Shown here piece after piece: positions 36,520 through 45,334 of a DNA stretch of 64,000 bases. Position numbers and translations under genes: made by a program. Every line of letters starts with the position of its first letter. Position 1 is the stretch's first letter. The stretch is from Paenibacillus vini. Its GTDB lineage: Bacteria; Bacillota; Bacilli; Paenibacillales; Paenibacillaceae. The notes under the pieces were generated by a model. It searched no databases, was not told where the DNA came from, and saw only the letters and a list, made by a program, of their open reading frames with translations. Location: NCBI RefSeq assembly GCF_018403325.1, contig NZ_BOSL01000005.1, positions 62,001 through 126,000 on the forward strand, written 5' to 3'.

Positions 36520-37218
36520 TTATGATTTGGTCCGTCGTCCGAAAATGAATTTTTGCCCGAGAATCCCGATGACGAAGATGATTAAGCTATCCCAAGGCGA
36601 CACGGTAAAGGATGGCATGATCCGGCCCAAAAGCAATCCGATGGCGACCAGGCCGACGGCAACGGCAAGGTACACGCCTAACGCTTTCGGATCAAATTTG
36701 CGCGATCGGGCGGCGGTTTGCTCCTGCTCGCTCTTTCTGGAGCCGGGGCCGAGAAAACGGGTGACCAATTCCATTAATACGATGGAAAGTGCGGCAATAA
36801 GAAGGAGCGAAGCGCTGCTGATCAGGGTATATTCCAGCTCTCCGCCAAACCATTTGCTGAAGAAGCCGGTGATCATGTAAATAAAGAAGACCCAGGTTAA
36901 AGCAACCCATGGGATCATCGTATAGTATTTGATTTTATCTTTGGTGCTCCGCGGTTTACGCATATTGACATCATCCACAAGCTGTTCGCAGTAGGCGGCT
37001 GCGTCGGTTCCGAATAGCTCTGCGGCGGTAATGCCTTTGTCCTGATTCTTGATGATTTGTCTGGCCAAGCCCAACAGTACTTCTTCTCCCTTTGCTTCCG
37101 TCAAAGAACTCGAACCGGATCGGATGTACATGACCATTTCCCCAAAATAGGCTTCGTTAGCCGGGGTCATTCGTTGTCTTAATGTTTTAGTTTCATGAAT
37201 CATCTCATGAATGTACAA
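36520..37218 (-). CDS. DUF1129-type membrane protein
   Basis: A 232-aa protein. The first 110 residues are soluble (RQRMTPANEAYFGEMVMYIRSGS..., then GLARQIIKNQDKGITAAELFGTD), followed by four hydrophobic helices, as in DUF1129/YtrH-neighbour proteins of Firmicutes; family name tentative. The TTG at 37218 is chosen because AGGAGAGG lies 8 bp upstream; the open frame extends to 37266 with no site. No partner is obvious. Confidence 0.65.
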   Translation of the reverse strand: MYIHEMIHETKTLRQRMTPANEAYFGEMVMYIRSGSSSLTEAKGEEVLLGLARQIIKNQDKGITAAELFGTDAAAYCEQLVDDVNMRKPRSTKDKIKYYTMIPWVALTWVFFIYMITGFFSKWFGGELEYTLISSASLLLIAALSIVLMELVTRFLGPGSRKSEQEQTAARSRKFDPKALGVYLAVAVGLVAIGLLLGRIMPSFTVSPWDSLIIFVIGILGQKFIFGRRTKS

Positions 37219-37477
37219 TGATTTCCTCTCCTCCCAACCTGTGCAAATCCTGATTGATTCTCCCATTTTGCTTTTAATTTACCGATTTTCTCCAGTAGTA
37301 TACTGCAAATTTTGTCACTTCCGCAAGGGCCTACGGAAATGGCTATACCTTACCGTTCGGATAATTCCATGTATGACCGGAGAATCAGTAACCAAGGTTG
37401 TCTATTTTTTGAACAAGGAATAAAAAGACTCCGGCTCCGCCGAAACTACAGCAAAAGATAAAGGAGGTAATGGACGA

Positions 37478-37693
37478 ATGGGCAAATACGAATCTGAACT
37501 GACCCGAAGATTTTTGTTGAACAGTCATTCCCGGGGAAGCCTGGAGGAAGTGGTGAGTGAAGAGGAGGCCGTGGACTCCGTCAATGATCAAGGGATGTCG
37601 ATGGACGCGGGTCGTCCTGAGGACAGCCTCTTTACAAATCAATGGGAGGGAACCGAACAAACCCGGATGTACTTTATCCAGTCCTATGAGTGA
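37478..37693 (+). CDS. Small hypothetical protein
   Basis: A 71-aa acidic, Ser/Glu-rich protein. ATG at 37478 behind an ideal AAAGGAGGTAATG site (37459-37471). Sequence ends TRMYFIQSYE. No family recognised. Intergenic gaps on both sides, so it is probably its own transcript. Confidence 0.6.
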   Translation: MGKYESELTRRFLLNSHSRGSLEEVVSEEEAVDSVNDQGMSMDAGRPEDSLFTNQWEGTEQTRMYFIQSYE

Positions 37694-37701
37694 GGAAAGG
37701 A

Positions 37702-37761
37702 TTGACACTCCAGAGCAGCGGTGCTAAGATGAGTTTAATATCAATTCATATTAAACTCATC
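37702..37761 (+). promoter_or_regulatory. Promoter overlapped by a perfect 14-bp inverted repeat
   Basis: TTGACA (37702-37707), 17 bp, TAAGAT (37725-37730). From 37728 a perfect inverted repeat GATGAGTTTAATAT-CAATTC-ATATTAAACTCATC (37728-37761) covers the end of the -10 box and the start site. Typical of a repressor operator, for example of a TetR- or MarR-like protein; the regulator is not in the window. Confidence 0.75.
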
Positions 37762-37817
37762 GGATTAATATAACATTAATTAATTCTCAATTAGCATTGC
37801 GGACGGAGGGACTGGAC

Positions 37818-38645
37818 ATGGAACGGCAGATTACGATCCATCACGGGGAAGAACAGATTGCGGCAAGCATTCATTATGCGGCTCAGGACAAGAAAACAGG
37901 ACGGTGCAAGGACCGGGTTCCGCTCGTTGTCATCTGCCACGGCTTCGTCGGTAGCCGGATCGGAGTGGACCGGCTCTTCGTCAAGACTGCGCGGGACCTG
38001 GCGAATGAGGGCTACCTCGTCGTCCGATTCGACTACATTGGATGCGGGGAGAGCAGCGGCGAATACGGACGGGAAGGGATCGATTCGATGATCGCGCAGA
38101 CAAGGGCGGTGCTTGATTACGCCCTTTCCATCGGCGATATCGATCCGACCCGGGTAACCTTGATCGGCCATAGTCTTGGCGGAGCGGTCGCATTGCTTAC
38201 GGCAGCGCGGGACCGGCGGGTCAAGAACCTGATCCTTTGGTCCGCAGTCGGGTATCCGTTCAGCGATATTGTTAAAATTACCGGACGCAAGGTGTATGAT
38301 GAGGCAATTAAGCATGGCACTGCCGATTATTTGGGATATGGCTTAAGCCCTGTGTTTTTCGAATCACTCGGCACCTATCAGCCGTTTCAGGAAGCGGTCA
38401 AATTTACGGGAGACGTGCTGGTCATCCATGGTACATCCGATGATACCATCCCGGCCGATTATGCGTTCCTCTATCAGAAAGTGTTCTGGATGCGTCAGGA
38501 AGGCCGCTGCGACAAAGAGATTATTTTTCAGGCGGATCACACGTATTCTTCCGGAGAAACCCGGGAACAACTGCTTCGGAAAACGAGAGAATGGCTTGGC
38601 GGTTTGGAAGCCGCGAACAGCAATTGGCAGCATTGGATGATCTGA
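37818..38645 (+). CDS. Alpha/beta hydrolase
   Basis: A 275-aa serine hydrolase of the alpha/beta fold. VPLVVICHGFVGSR forms the oxyanion strand (HGF near residue 39); the nucleophile Ser is in LIGHSLGGAVAL near 119; Asp and His are plausibly in TSDDTIPADYA and ADHTYSSGET near 210 and 243. The DienLac/Aes-like pattern points to an esterase or carboxylesterase; the substrate is unknown. ATG at 37818 after ACGGAGGGA. It stands behind the palindromic promoter at 37702-37761. Confidence 0.85.
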   Translation: MERQITIHHGEEQIAASIHYAAQDKKTGRCKDRVPLVVICHGFVGSRIGVDRLFVKTARDLANEGYLVVRFDYIGCGESSGEYGREGIDSMIAQTRAVLDYALSIGDIDPTRVTLIGHSLGGAVALLTAARDRRVKNLILWSAVGYPFSDIVKITGRKVYDEAIKHGTADYLGYGLSPVFFESLGTYQPFQEAVKFTGDVLVIHGTSDDTIPADYAFLYQKVFWMRQEGRCDKEIIFQADHTYSSGETREQLLRKTREWLGGLEAANSNWQHWMI

Positions 38646-38765
38646 GCGTTCGCGTATGACGTGAGAAATGAAAAAGTTAGACGGTTTTTTCCGTGAAAGT
38701 GGTAAATGGCTTCCTTTAGGGATAAAATGGAAGTATACCATTCGCTTTGACGGGAGGCCGGATAA

Positions 38766-39557
38766 ATGGCTCAGCCTGCATTGTTTATAGCCCATGGGTC
38801 CCCGACCCTGGCTATCGGAAACGATGATTACATTGATTTTCTTCGGCAGTTGGGACAGAAGACGCTGAAACGCCCGCGGGCGGTCGTTATTTTCTCGGCG
38901 CATTGGGATTCCTCCGTCCAGCTTCTCACTGAAGACGAAACTCATGCTACGATTCACGATTATTACGGCTTTCCGGAAGAAATGTACAGCATTCGCTATC
39001 CGGCTCCCGGCCAACCGGAACTGAGCAAGGAAATCGGTGCATTGTTTGGCTCTTGCAATCTGCCATTCCGGCCCGTCTCGGGCAGAGGTCTAGACCATGG
39101 GGCATGGGTCGTACTGCGCGCCATGTTTCCGGATGCAGACATACCCGTAGTGGAACTCTCCGTAGATTCGAAACGTTCGCCTTCCGAACAATATGCCATC
39201 GGTAAAATGCTCGCTGGTCTGCGCGATGAAGATGTACTAGTCATCGGCAGCGGCGGGCTTGTTCACAATTTGCGTCTCCTGGATCGCGAGGGAGCGGCCC
39301 CGGCGTCCTGGGCCGTTCTTTTTGACGACTGGATTGGGGAACAGCTGGGGAAATGGAATCTTCGTTCCTTGTTTGAATACGAGAAAAAGGCTCCCCATGT
39401 AAGGGAAGCCGTTCCGTCTTATGCCACGGAGCATTTCGCCCCGCTCTTCTATGCCATGGGAGCCGCGGATCATGACCGCAAGGCCCTTAAATTGTATCAA
39501 GGCTATGAGTATGGCAGCCTCAGCCTGAACTGTTGGAGGTTCGGCAGCCTGGAGTAA
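38766..39557 (+). CDS. Extradiol ring-opening dioxygenase, DODA type
   Basis: A 263-aa LigB-superfamily enzyme. PALFIAHGSPTLAI (His metal ligand), IFSAHWDS near residue 43, the HGAWV box near 114 and IGSGGLVHNLR near 171 are the marks of DODA dioxygenases, which open catechol-like rings with Fe(II) or Zn. In bacteria most act on protocatechuate-type compounds of unknown physiological role. ATG at 38766 after GGGAGGCC. Ends in a hairpin shared with the convergent doxX gene. Confidence 0.85.
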   Translation: MAQPALFIAHGSPTLAIGNDDYIDFLRQLGQKTLKRPRAVVIFSAHWDSSVQLLTEDETHATIHDYYGFPEEMYSIRYPAPGQPELSKEIGALFGSCNLPFRPVSGRGLDHGAWVVLRAMFPDADIPVVELSVDSKRSPSEQYAIGKMLAGLRDEDVLVIGSGGLVHNLRLLDREGAAPASWAVLFDDWIGEQLGKWNLRSLFEYEKKAPHVREAVPSYATEHFAPLFYAMGAADHDRKALKLYQGYEYGSLSLNCWRFGSLE

Positions 39558-39582
39558 AGGGCCGATCCAATTGGCCCTTTAC
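39555..39582. terminator. Bidirectional terminator
   Basis: TAAAGGGCC-GATCCAATT-GGCCCTTTA between the convergent dioxygenase and DoxX genes. Confidence 0.75.
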
Positions 39583-39587
39583 TTACC

Positions 39588-40097
39588 TTACCGGTTGCCG
39601 GGGAAAGTGCCGGTAACGCGTTTGCGGCCAAACACCCGCCGCAAATAAGGGAGTACATAATAGTCGAGCCCGATCCGACCGGCGTTCGCACCCGCAACGG
39701 CAATGAAAATTTGCAGCAGAAGCAGCTGCGGATTCGTACTTACCGTTCCCGAGAACAAGAACGCGAAGTTCATGATCATGCCAAACAAGGCCGCCGCCCA
39801 AGTGAATAGGCCCAGTATCAAGCCAAGTCCGACCAGTACTTCGCCTACGGGGACCAGCACATTAAACAGTCCTACGCCAGGCAGGGCGAAATGCTCGAGA
39901 AACGAAGCCCACCACCCTTGGACGGCGGGATGTTCACCGCCGCTCTTATCGATCGCTGCGGTCAGAAAGCCTTTGGCGTCGAAACCGCCGGTCAGTTTAC
40001 CCCAGCCTGAAGTCAACCACTCGAATCCCACATAGATCCGGATCACGGCGAGCAGCCATGAAGCGATCACATTATTCCTCAACCAATGAACAAACAT
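39588..40097 (-). CDS. DoxX family membrane protein
   Basis: A 169-aa protein with four hydrophobic helices and the DoxX marks LLAVIRIYVGFEWLTSGWGKL near the N-terminus and LPGVGLFNVLVPVGEVLVGLGLILGLF. DoxX/DoxD proteins are linked to quinone or thiosulfate oxidoreduction and to redox stress. The ATG at 40097 has AGGAGGAG directly upstream; the open frame reaches 40181. Single gene. Confidence 0.88.
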   Translation of the reverse strand: MFVHWLRNNVIASWLLAVIRIYVGFEWLTSGWGKLTGGFDAKGFLTAAIDKSGGEHPAVQGWWASFLEHFALPGVGLFNVLVPVGEVLVGLGLILGLFTWAAALFGMIMNFAFLFSGTVSTNPQLLLLQIFIAVAGANAGRIGLDYYVLPYLRRVFGRKRVTGTFPGNR

Positions 40098-40211
40098 TTG
40101 GACATCTCCTCCTTTTCTTATAACTACACTATAATTAAAATTTGTAATAAATGCCCGACATTTCTTGCCAATCTCGTACAATTGTTCTTTTCGCCATGAC
40201 TTTATTCGACG

Positions 40212-40217
40212 TATAAT
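40212..40217 (+). promoter_or_regulatory. Perfect -10 box before the DUF3048 lipoprotein gene
   Basis: TATAAT at 40212-40217; no good -35 at the right distance was found. Confidence 0.4.
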
Positions 40218-40247
40218 GGAGGTAATACATAGTTATACGGAGGAATC

Positions 40248-41327
40248 ATGAAATTATCCATCACGAGAACCAGGTTTATTTTCCTGGTGTTGTTGGCAGG
40301 CTTGTTGTTTCTTGCAGGCTGCGGTCAGAAGCAAGGGGGCTCGCTTCCCGAGGACGAGTCTACAGTACCGGTTGTCAGTGAAAATAATGAGCCATCCGGC
40401 GAGCCTGCGGAAACCGAAGGCTCCGCGTTTACGGCTCCGCTAACGGGCATGCCGCTGGTTGAACCCTTGACCCGGCGTCCATTGGCGGTCATGGTGAATA
40501 ATGCCCCGGCCGCAAGGCCCCAATCCGGCCTGTCAGGCGTCGATATCGTCTATGAAGTTCTGGCCGAGGGCGGGGTGACACGGCTGGTGTCGATCTTTCA
40601 CAGCAATGCGGATGAGGCTAAAATCGGACCCATTCGCAGTATTCGCCCGTACATGATCGAGCTTGGCGAGAGTTATCACGGAGTTTTGGTACATGCAGGG
40701 GCGAGCAACGACGCTTATGCCGTGCTTCAGCGCCAGCATAAGGAGGATCTGGACGAGATCACGAATGCGGGAGCCTATTTCTGGCGGGATAAATCGCGGA
40801 AAGCGCCGCACAATTTATACTCCAATGTGGAGAAGCTGCTGGAGGGCGCGGCCAAACGGGGATACGCCACCGAAGATACGGAGGTTCCCGGCTATACGTT
40901 CCGGGGCAAGGACGACCCGATTGAAGGGGAACCGGTGGGATCGATAGAGATCAAGTTCCAATTGGACAACTACAAGGTGACTTATGAGTACGATACGGAG
41001 ACTAAATTATATAAAAGGTACATTAACGGAAGCCCGCATACCGATCTCGACACGGGAGAGACTTTAACGGCTGCCAATGTTGTTGTGCTGGGCGCGGACC
41101 ATAAAGTACTCGACGACGTGGGCCGTTTGGCCGTGGACCTCAATCTTGGAGGTGAAGCCATATTGTTCCAGCAAGGAAAGGCTATCCGCGGGCAATGGAT
41201 ACATCGCACGGACGATGTCATCCGCTTCGTGAAGGATAATGTCGAGGTTCCCTTTGTTCCCGGGACTACTTATTTCAATGTGGTGCCGAATCAACCGGAT
41301 TTCGACAGTCATGTGAAGACGGAATAA
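40248..41327 (+). CDS. DUF3048 lipoprotein (YerB-like)
   Basis: A 359-aa exported lipoprotein. The signal peptide ends in the lipobox LAGCGQ (Cys about residue 25). After a Glu/Ser-rich linker the DUF3048 domain starts with PLTGMPLVEPLTRRPLAVMVNN and continues GVDIVYEVLAEGGVTRLVSIFHS; the ending NQPDFDSHVK belongs to the C-terminal partner domain. The equivalent Bacillus protein is YerB; function unknown. ATG at 40248 with ACGGAGG. Confidence 0.9.
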   Translation: MKLSITRTRFIFLVLLAGLLFLAGCGQKQGGSLPEDESTVPVVSENNEPSGEPAETEGSAFTAPLTGMPLVEPLTRRPLAVMVNNAPAARPQSGLSGVDIVYEVLAEGGVTRLVSIFHSNADEAKIGPIRSIRPYMIELGESYHGVLVHAGASNDAYAVLQRQHKEDLDEITNAGAYFWRDKSRKAPHNLYSNVEKLLEGAAKRGYATEDTEVPGYTFRGKDDPIEGEPVGSIEIKFQLDNYKVTYEYDTETKLYKRYINGSPHTDLDTGETLTAANVVVLGADHKVLDDVGRLAVDLNLGGEAILFQQGKAIRGQWIHRTDDVIRFVKDNVEVPFVPGTTYFNVVPNQPDFDSHVKTE

Positions 41328-41524
41328 GCAGGCAAAGTCTGATAGCCGTGTTGAATTATGGGGAACTAAGGATAAGAATGGGAAAGTTAGGGTAAATATA
41401 AGCAAATGAAGATGAAATGTTTGCGACATTATTTCCTATAAACTCACGAGTTGTGATAGAATATTCAGGTGTGTTACAGGTGTTAGGAGTGTAAAAATTA
41501 CACGTAGAGAAAAGAGGAACTCAG

Positions 41525-42139
41525 ATGCGAGTGAAGAAAAAGGATATCTTTTTCCAAACTTTGGAGAACATGGCCGATACGATCGTCCATTCGGCGGACT
41601 ATTTCGCCCAGCAGGTAACGGAATTTAAGGATGTGGCTCAATTTGCTAAGCAAATGAAGGAATTTGAGTCCAAATGCGACGAATACACACACACCATTAT
41701 CGTCGAATTGAACAAAACGTTTATTACACCCATTGAACGTGATGACATCATGAACCTGACGACAACGCTGGACGATGTCATGGATGGTTTGGAAGCGACG
41801 ACATCCCGTTTTTATATGTATCATCTGAATGAGCCGGACGAGCATATCATCCACTTTGCGGAAATTTTGCGCAATTCGGCTTACGAAATTCAAAAAGCGA
41901 TTCATTTGCTGTCCCAGAAGAAGCTTCTTGCCATTCGCGAATATACGATTCGTCTGAATGACCTGGAGAATCAAGGCGATGAGCTGCTGAGAATTTGCAT
42001 TAACGAGCTGTTTGCGAAAGTGACGGATCCGATCGTTCTGATCAAGAAGAAAGAGATCTACGAGCGTCTTGAAACGACGACAGATGCGTGCGAACACGTG
42101 GCGAATATGCTGGAATCCATTATCATGCGCAATTCATAA
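41525..42139 (+). CDS. DUF47 phosphate-transport accessory protein (PhoU-like)
   Basis: A 204-aa helical protein. KDIFFQTLENMADTIVHSADYF, DEYTHTIIVELNKTFITPIERDDI and the acidic patches in TTLDDVMDGLE bind metal ions in the PhoU fold. It lies 94 bp before a PiT transporter, the standard pairing, in which DUF47 proteins modulate the low-affinity phosphate carrier. ATG at 41525 with AAGAGGAA. Confidence 0.92.
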   Translation: MRVKKKDIFFQTLENMADTIVHSADYFAQQVTEFKDVAQFAKQMKEFESKCDEYTHTIIVELNKTFITPIERDDIMNLTTTLDDVMDGLEATTSRFYMYHLNEPDEHIIHFAEILRNSAYEIQKAIHLLSQKKLLAIREYTIRLNDLENQGDELLRICINELFAKVTDPIVLIKKKEIYERLETTTDACEHVANMLESIIMRNS

Positions 42140-42233
42140 GTTAAGCCAGACTTTTAGGTTTACAATCGATTTTCGGGAGGTTGGGATTGCGCGGATTCAG
42201 ATATAGAGAGACCAGGGTCTGTGCAAAAAAGAT

Positions 42234-43223
42234 ATGGATACGAGTCTACTAATTATTGTCATCGTTATCATACTGGCGCTCGCTTTTGACTTCATCAACG
42301 GATTTCATGATACGGCGAATGCGATCGCGACTTCAGTTTCTACCCGGGCACTGAAGCCGCGGACCGCAATCATGATGGCGGCTGTCATGAACTTTCTCGG
42401 GGCTATTATGTTTACCGGCGTGGCCAAAACGATCGGCGGCAGTGTGGCGGACCCCGCCAAGCTGGATAACGGGCTGGAGATACTGATTGCAACGCTGCTC
42501 GCGGCGATCATCTGGAACCTGATTACCTGGTGGTTCGGGATTCCTTCTTCTTCGTCACATGCTTTGATCGGGGCTCTGGCCGGTGCCGTATTTGTCGGAG
42601 CCGGCTCGGAGAAATTGAACTGGAGCGGTTTTACTACGATTCTCGAGGGATTGATATTCTCCCCGTTGATCGCCTTTGTCATTGGTTACATCGTCATGAT
42701 GATACTCAAATGGGTCTTTGCCAAACGTAGTCCGCATACGGTCAATAAAGGCTTCCGGACGATGCAGATCATCACGGCGGCGATTCAGAGCTTTACCCAC
42801 GGGACGAACGATGCTCAGAAGGCGATGGGGATCATCACTTTTGCGCTGGTTACGGCCAAATACCAGGACCATATGGAAGTTCCATTGTGGGTCAAGCTTT
42901 CCGCAGCGACGGCTATGGCACTCGGAACTTCGATCGGCGGCTGGAAGATCATCAAAACGATGGGTACGAAAATTTTCAAAATCGAACCGATTAACGGCTT
43001 TGCCGCCGATATTACCGGTGCTTCCGTTATTTTCGGAGCAACATTGCTGCACTTGCCTGTTAGTACAACGCATGCCATTACCTCGGCTATCCTCGGCGTA
43101 GGTTCGGCCAAGCGGTTCTCGGCCGTAAAATGGTCGCTGGCTGGACGGATCGTTATTGCCTGGGTAATCACGATTCCAATCGTGGCTGTGCTGGCAGGAC
43201 TAATTTACACGGTGTTGTTCTAA
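42234..43223 (+). CDS. PiT-family inorganic phosphate transporter
   Basis: A 329-aa polytopic protein (about ten helices). GFHDTANAIATSVSTRAL at residues 23-40 and the inverted second copy FTHGTNDAQKAMGI near 188 are the two PiT signature sequences; SSHALIGALAGA and TTHAITSAILGVG are the paired half-repeats. It takes up phosphate (metal-phosphate) driven by the proton gradient. The ribosome site before the ATG at 42234 is weak (AAAAAAGAT); no earlier in-frame start exists before a stop. A terminator hairpin follows. Confidence 0.93.
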   Translation: MDTSLLIIVIVIILALAFDFINGFHDTANAIATSVSTRALKPRTAIMMAAVMNFLGAIMFTGVAKTIGGSVADPAKLDNGLEILIATLLAAIIWNLITWWFGIPSSSSHALIGALAGAVFVGAGSEKLNWSGFTTILEGLIFSPLIAFVIGYIVMMILKWVFAKRSPHTVNKGFRTMQIITAAIQSFTHGTNDAQKAMGIITFALVTAKYQDHMEVPLWVKLSAATAMALGTSIGGWKIIKTMGTKIFKIEPINGFAADITGASVIFGATLLHLPVSTTHAITSAILGVGSAKRFSAVKWSLAGRIVIAWVITIPIVAVLAGLIYTVLF

Positions 43224-43247
43224 TTTAATGAATCAAGCTTAAGACAC

Positions 43248-43279
43248 GAAAGCCAATCTGACCGGGTTGGCTTTTCTTT
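43248..43279 (+). terminator. Terminator after the PiT gene
   Basis: AAAGCCAA-TCTGACCGGG-TTGGCTTT with T-rich tail. Confidence 0.7.
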
Positions 43280-43314
43280 ATATATTGAAGAGGAGACAGG
43301 GAGGAGGAGACGGC

Positions 43315-44274
43315 ATGATCCGAGCCATGGGTATTACGCATGATCATAAAGTGGAGACGGGCATTCCGCTCGAGTCGATCGGAGATTCGAAATACGGCTG
43401 GAGCTGGGTGGATTTTAACGAGGCGAGTGCGGAGGAAGCGGAGCAGCTGGATCATTTTTTTCATTTTCATCCACTGGCGATTGAGGATTGCCTCCATGTA
43501 TTGCAGCGACCGAAGGTCGATTATTACGAGGGTTATGAATTTCTTGTCCTTCATGCCCTGGATCCCGAAACCTTGAATACGGAAGAAGTGAACTTATTCA
43601 TCGGGGACAAGGTTTTGGTTTCGTTCCATCACCGGAGACTTAAGGAAATCGATGATGTATGGAACAGCTTGGCGGGCCGGGCGCAGAACCGGAAGGCTTG
43701 GGCACGGGGACCTTTTGTGGCGGCTTATATGGTTATCGATGCACTCGTAGATCAATATTTCCCTTGTGTTTATGCGGTTGAGGACGAGCTGGACGAGCTG
43801 GAAAAGCAGGGGAGCCGCGAATCCGTAGAAGTGCTGATGAATCAGGTGTTTGATCTTCGCAGCCGGCTGCTTAAGCTGCGCCGGACCATTGTTCCGATGC
43901 GGGATCTGATGTACCGAATTTTGAATTCGCAGCATATACAAGGGGAGAAAGAACCGCGCGCTTATTTTGCGGACATTCATGATCATTTGTTGAAGCTGGC
44001 GGAAATGATCGAGACCGATCGCGAAATGACTGCGGATCTGCGCGACTCTTATATTTCGTTGAATTCCAATCGGATGAACGGGATTATGAAGACACTTACC
44101 GTAATTACTACGGTATTTATGCCGCTCACCTTGATCGCAGGCATTTATGGGATGAACTTCGCGTATATGCCTGAGCTGGAGTGGCGATACGGATATTTTG
44201 CCGTCCTGGGTCTGATGGGTCTGCTCAGCATCTGGATGATTTTTGCCTTCCTGAAGCGGGGCTGGTTCAAATAA
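43315..44274 (+). CDS. CorA-type divalent metal ion transporter
   Basis: A 319-aa CorA protein. Long soluble helical N-terminal part, then two C-terminal helices; the pore signature YGMNF follows the first (LTVITTVFMPLTLIAGIYGMNF) near residue 283, and the ending KRGWFK is typical. It moves Mg2+ or Co2+ into the cell. ATG at 43315 with GGAGGAGGAG; the open frame extends to 43267. Convergent with a lower-strand gene across a terminator. Confidence 0.93.
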   Translation: MIRAMGITHDHKVETGIPLESIGDSKYGWSWVDFNEASAEEAEQLDHFFHFHPLAIEDCLHVLQRPKVDYYEGYEFLVLHALDPETLNTEEVNLFIGDKVLVSFHHRRLKEIDDVWNSLAGRAQNRKAWARGPFVAAYMVIDALVDQYFPCVYAVEDELDELEKQGSRESVEVLMNQVFDLRSRLLKLRRTIVPMRDLMYRILNSQHIQGEKEPRAYFADIHDHLLKLAEMIETDREMTADLRDSYISLNSNRMNGIMKTLTVITTVFMPLTLIAGIYGMNFAYMPELEWRYGYFAVLGLMGLLSIWMIFAFLKRGWFK

Positions 44275-44278
44275 AGCA

Positions 44279-44308
44279 AGACGCCGCCGGAAATTAGCGG
44301 CGGCGTCT
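44279..44308. terminator. Bidirectional terminator
   Basis: AGACGCCGCC-GGAAATTA-GGCGGCGTCT between convergent genes; a T tract lies 10 bp on. Confidence 0.8.
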
Positions 44309-44794
44309 GCCTGTTTTTTTGCGGCTGCGGGAGCCTGAAGTGCTCTTGCGGCCTTTTTTGCCCCGGGTTTTGCGGCGGGGCTTATACTCATCGAGTTTTC
44401 CTCCGGACCCGCCCAGCAGCTTCGCGCCTTTGCCCCCGGGAAGAAGTCCTGCGAACATTTTGGCCATAGGCGCAAACTGCTGGACGGTCTGCATGACCTT
44501 TTGCACTTTGCCCATCGTGGCCAGAATACCTTCGATTCCTCCCAATCGCTCGATCATGCCGCCGATATTGGCGAGGGAGAATCCGGATGCAGCTTTGGTG
44601 GCTGTATCCGCAGCCGCTGCAGCGGGAAGCGTGGTCAATGAGCTTCCCGCGGCCGGCGAGAATGGAGCAAATGCGGAAGCTTCGGCAGTTAGCGGTAAGT
44701 CCGTGGCGTCATAAGGGGTAATCCCCGGGTAAATGTCATTGTATGGATAAGAAGACGGCGCTGCGCTCCGGTGAGGAGATTGGTAATGTGGCAT
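44294..44794 (-). CDS. VrrA/YqfQ-like low-complexity protein
   Basis: A 166-aa protein. N-terminal Pro/Ser/Tyr-rich part (HYQSPHRSAAPSSYPY), a helical middle with IERLGGIEGILATMGKVQKVMQ that recalls YqfQ/VrrA proteins of Bacillus, and a strongly basic tail (KPRRKTRGKKGRK). Its 3' end overlaps the terminator stem. ATG at 44794 with AAAGGAAAG. The basic tail suggests nucleic-acid or cell-wall contact; role unknown. Confidence 0.65.
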   Translation of the reverse strand: MPHYQSPHRSAAPSSYPYNDIYPGITPYDATDLPLTAEASAFAPFSPAAGSSLTTLPAAAAADTATKAASGFSLANIGGMIERLGGIEGILATMGKVQKVMQTVQQFAPMAKMFAGLLPGGKGAKLLGGSGGKLDEYKPRRKTRGKKGRKSTSGSRSRKKTGRRRR

Positions 44795-44974
44795 TGGATC
44801 ACTTTCCTTTATTAATATTTTGGTTAAAATTGAACCGTTGAACCCGCCCTTGATAGGCGTTTGTTTACTACACTGTATGTGCCCGGAGGCGAATGCGTAT
44901 AGACGAATGTCCCGATTCGATAGGCGATTGCCGGATTTGGGCGTTCTTTCTGTGATGCGTGAAACCGTTAATGC

Positions 44975-45004
44975 TTGAAAATGGGGACTCGGCTCGGGTA
45001 CAAT
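44975..45004 (+). promoter_or_regulatory. Promoter of the YerC gene
   Basis: TTGAAA (44975-44980), 18 bp, TACAAT (44999-45004). It argues that translation starts at 45044 and not at the first in-frame starts further upstream. Confidence 0.65.
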
Positions 45005-45043
45005 GGGATTGTGGATACAGTAACATTAGGGGATGATTATCTA

Positions 45044-45334
45044 GTGCAGCTTAAGAAGTTGAATGATAAAACGATTGATCAATTATTCGAAGCCATTCTT
45101 ACTCTGAAAGACATCGAGGAATGCTATACCTTTTTTGATGATTTATGTACAGTCAACGAAATTCAATCGCTCTCTCAGCGTCTTGAGGTTGCGAGAATGC
45201 TCGGCAAAGGGAACACGTACAACCAAATTGAGGCTGAGACCGGCGCCAGTACGGCAACGATTTCCCGGGTCAAGCGTTGCCTCAATTACGGCAATGACGG
45301 TTACAAAATGACGCTGGACCGTTTGGGACGTTAA
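45044..45334 (+). CDS. TrpR-like regulator YerC/YecD
   Basis: A 96-aa protein from the GTG at 45044 (site AGGGGATG upstream). It has the TrpR-like helix-turn-helix QRLEVARMLGKGNTYNQIEAETGASTATISRVKRCLNYGNDGY, which closely matches the Bacillus YerC family. YerC is a small helix-turn-helix protein of unknown regulon. The frame is open from 44975, but that start would lie on the promoter itself. Its stop overlaps the start of the CbiX gene (TTAATG), so the two are co-transcribed. Confidence 0.9.
   Translation: MQLKKLNDKTIDQLFEAILTLKDIEECYTFFDDLCTVNEIQSLSQRLEVARMLGKGNTYNQIEAETGASTATISRVKRCLNYGNDGYKMTLDRLGR

Noticed and set aside
44975-45043. Longer start of the YerC gene
   Set aside because: A promoter (TTGAAA-18-TACAAT) lies exactly there; the family start fits the GTG at 45044.
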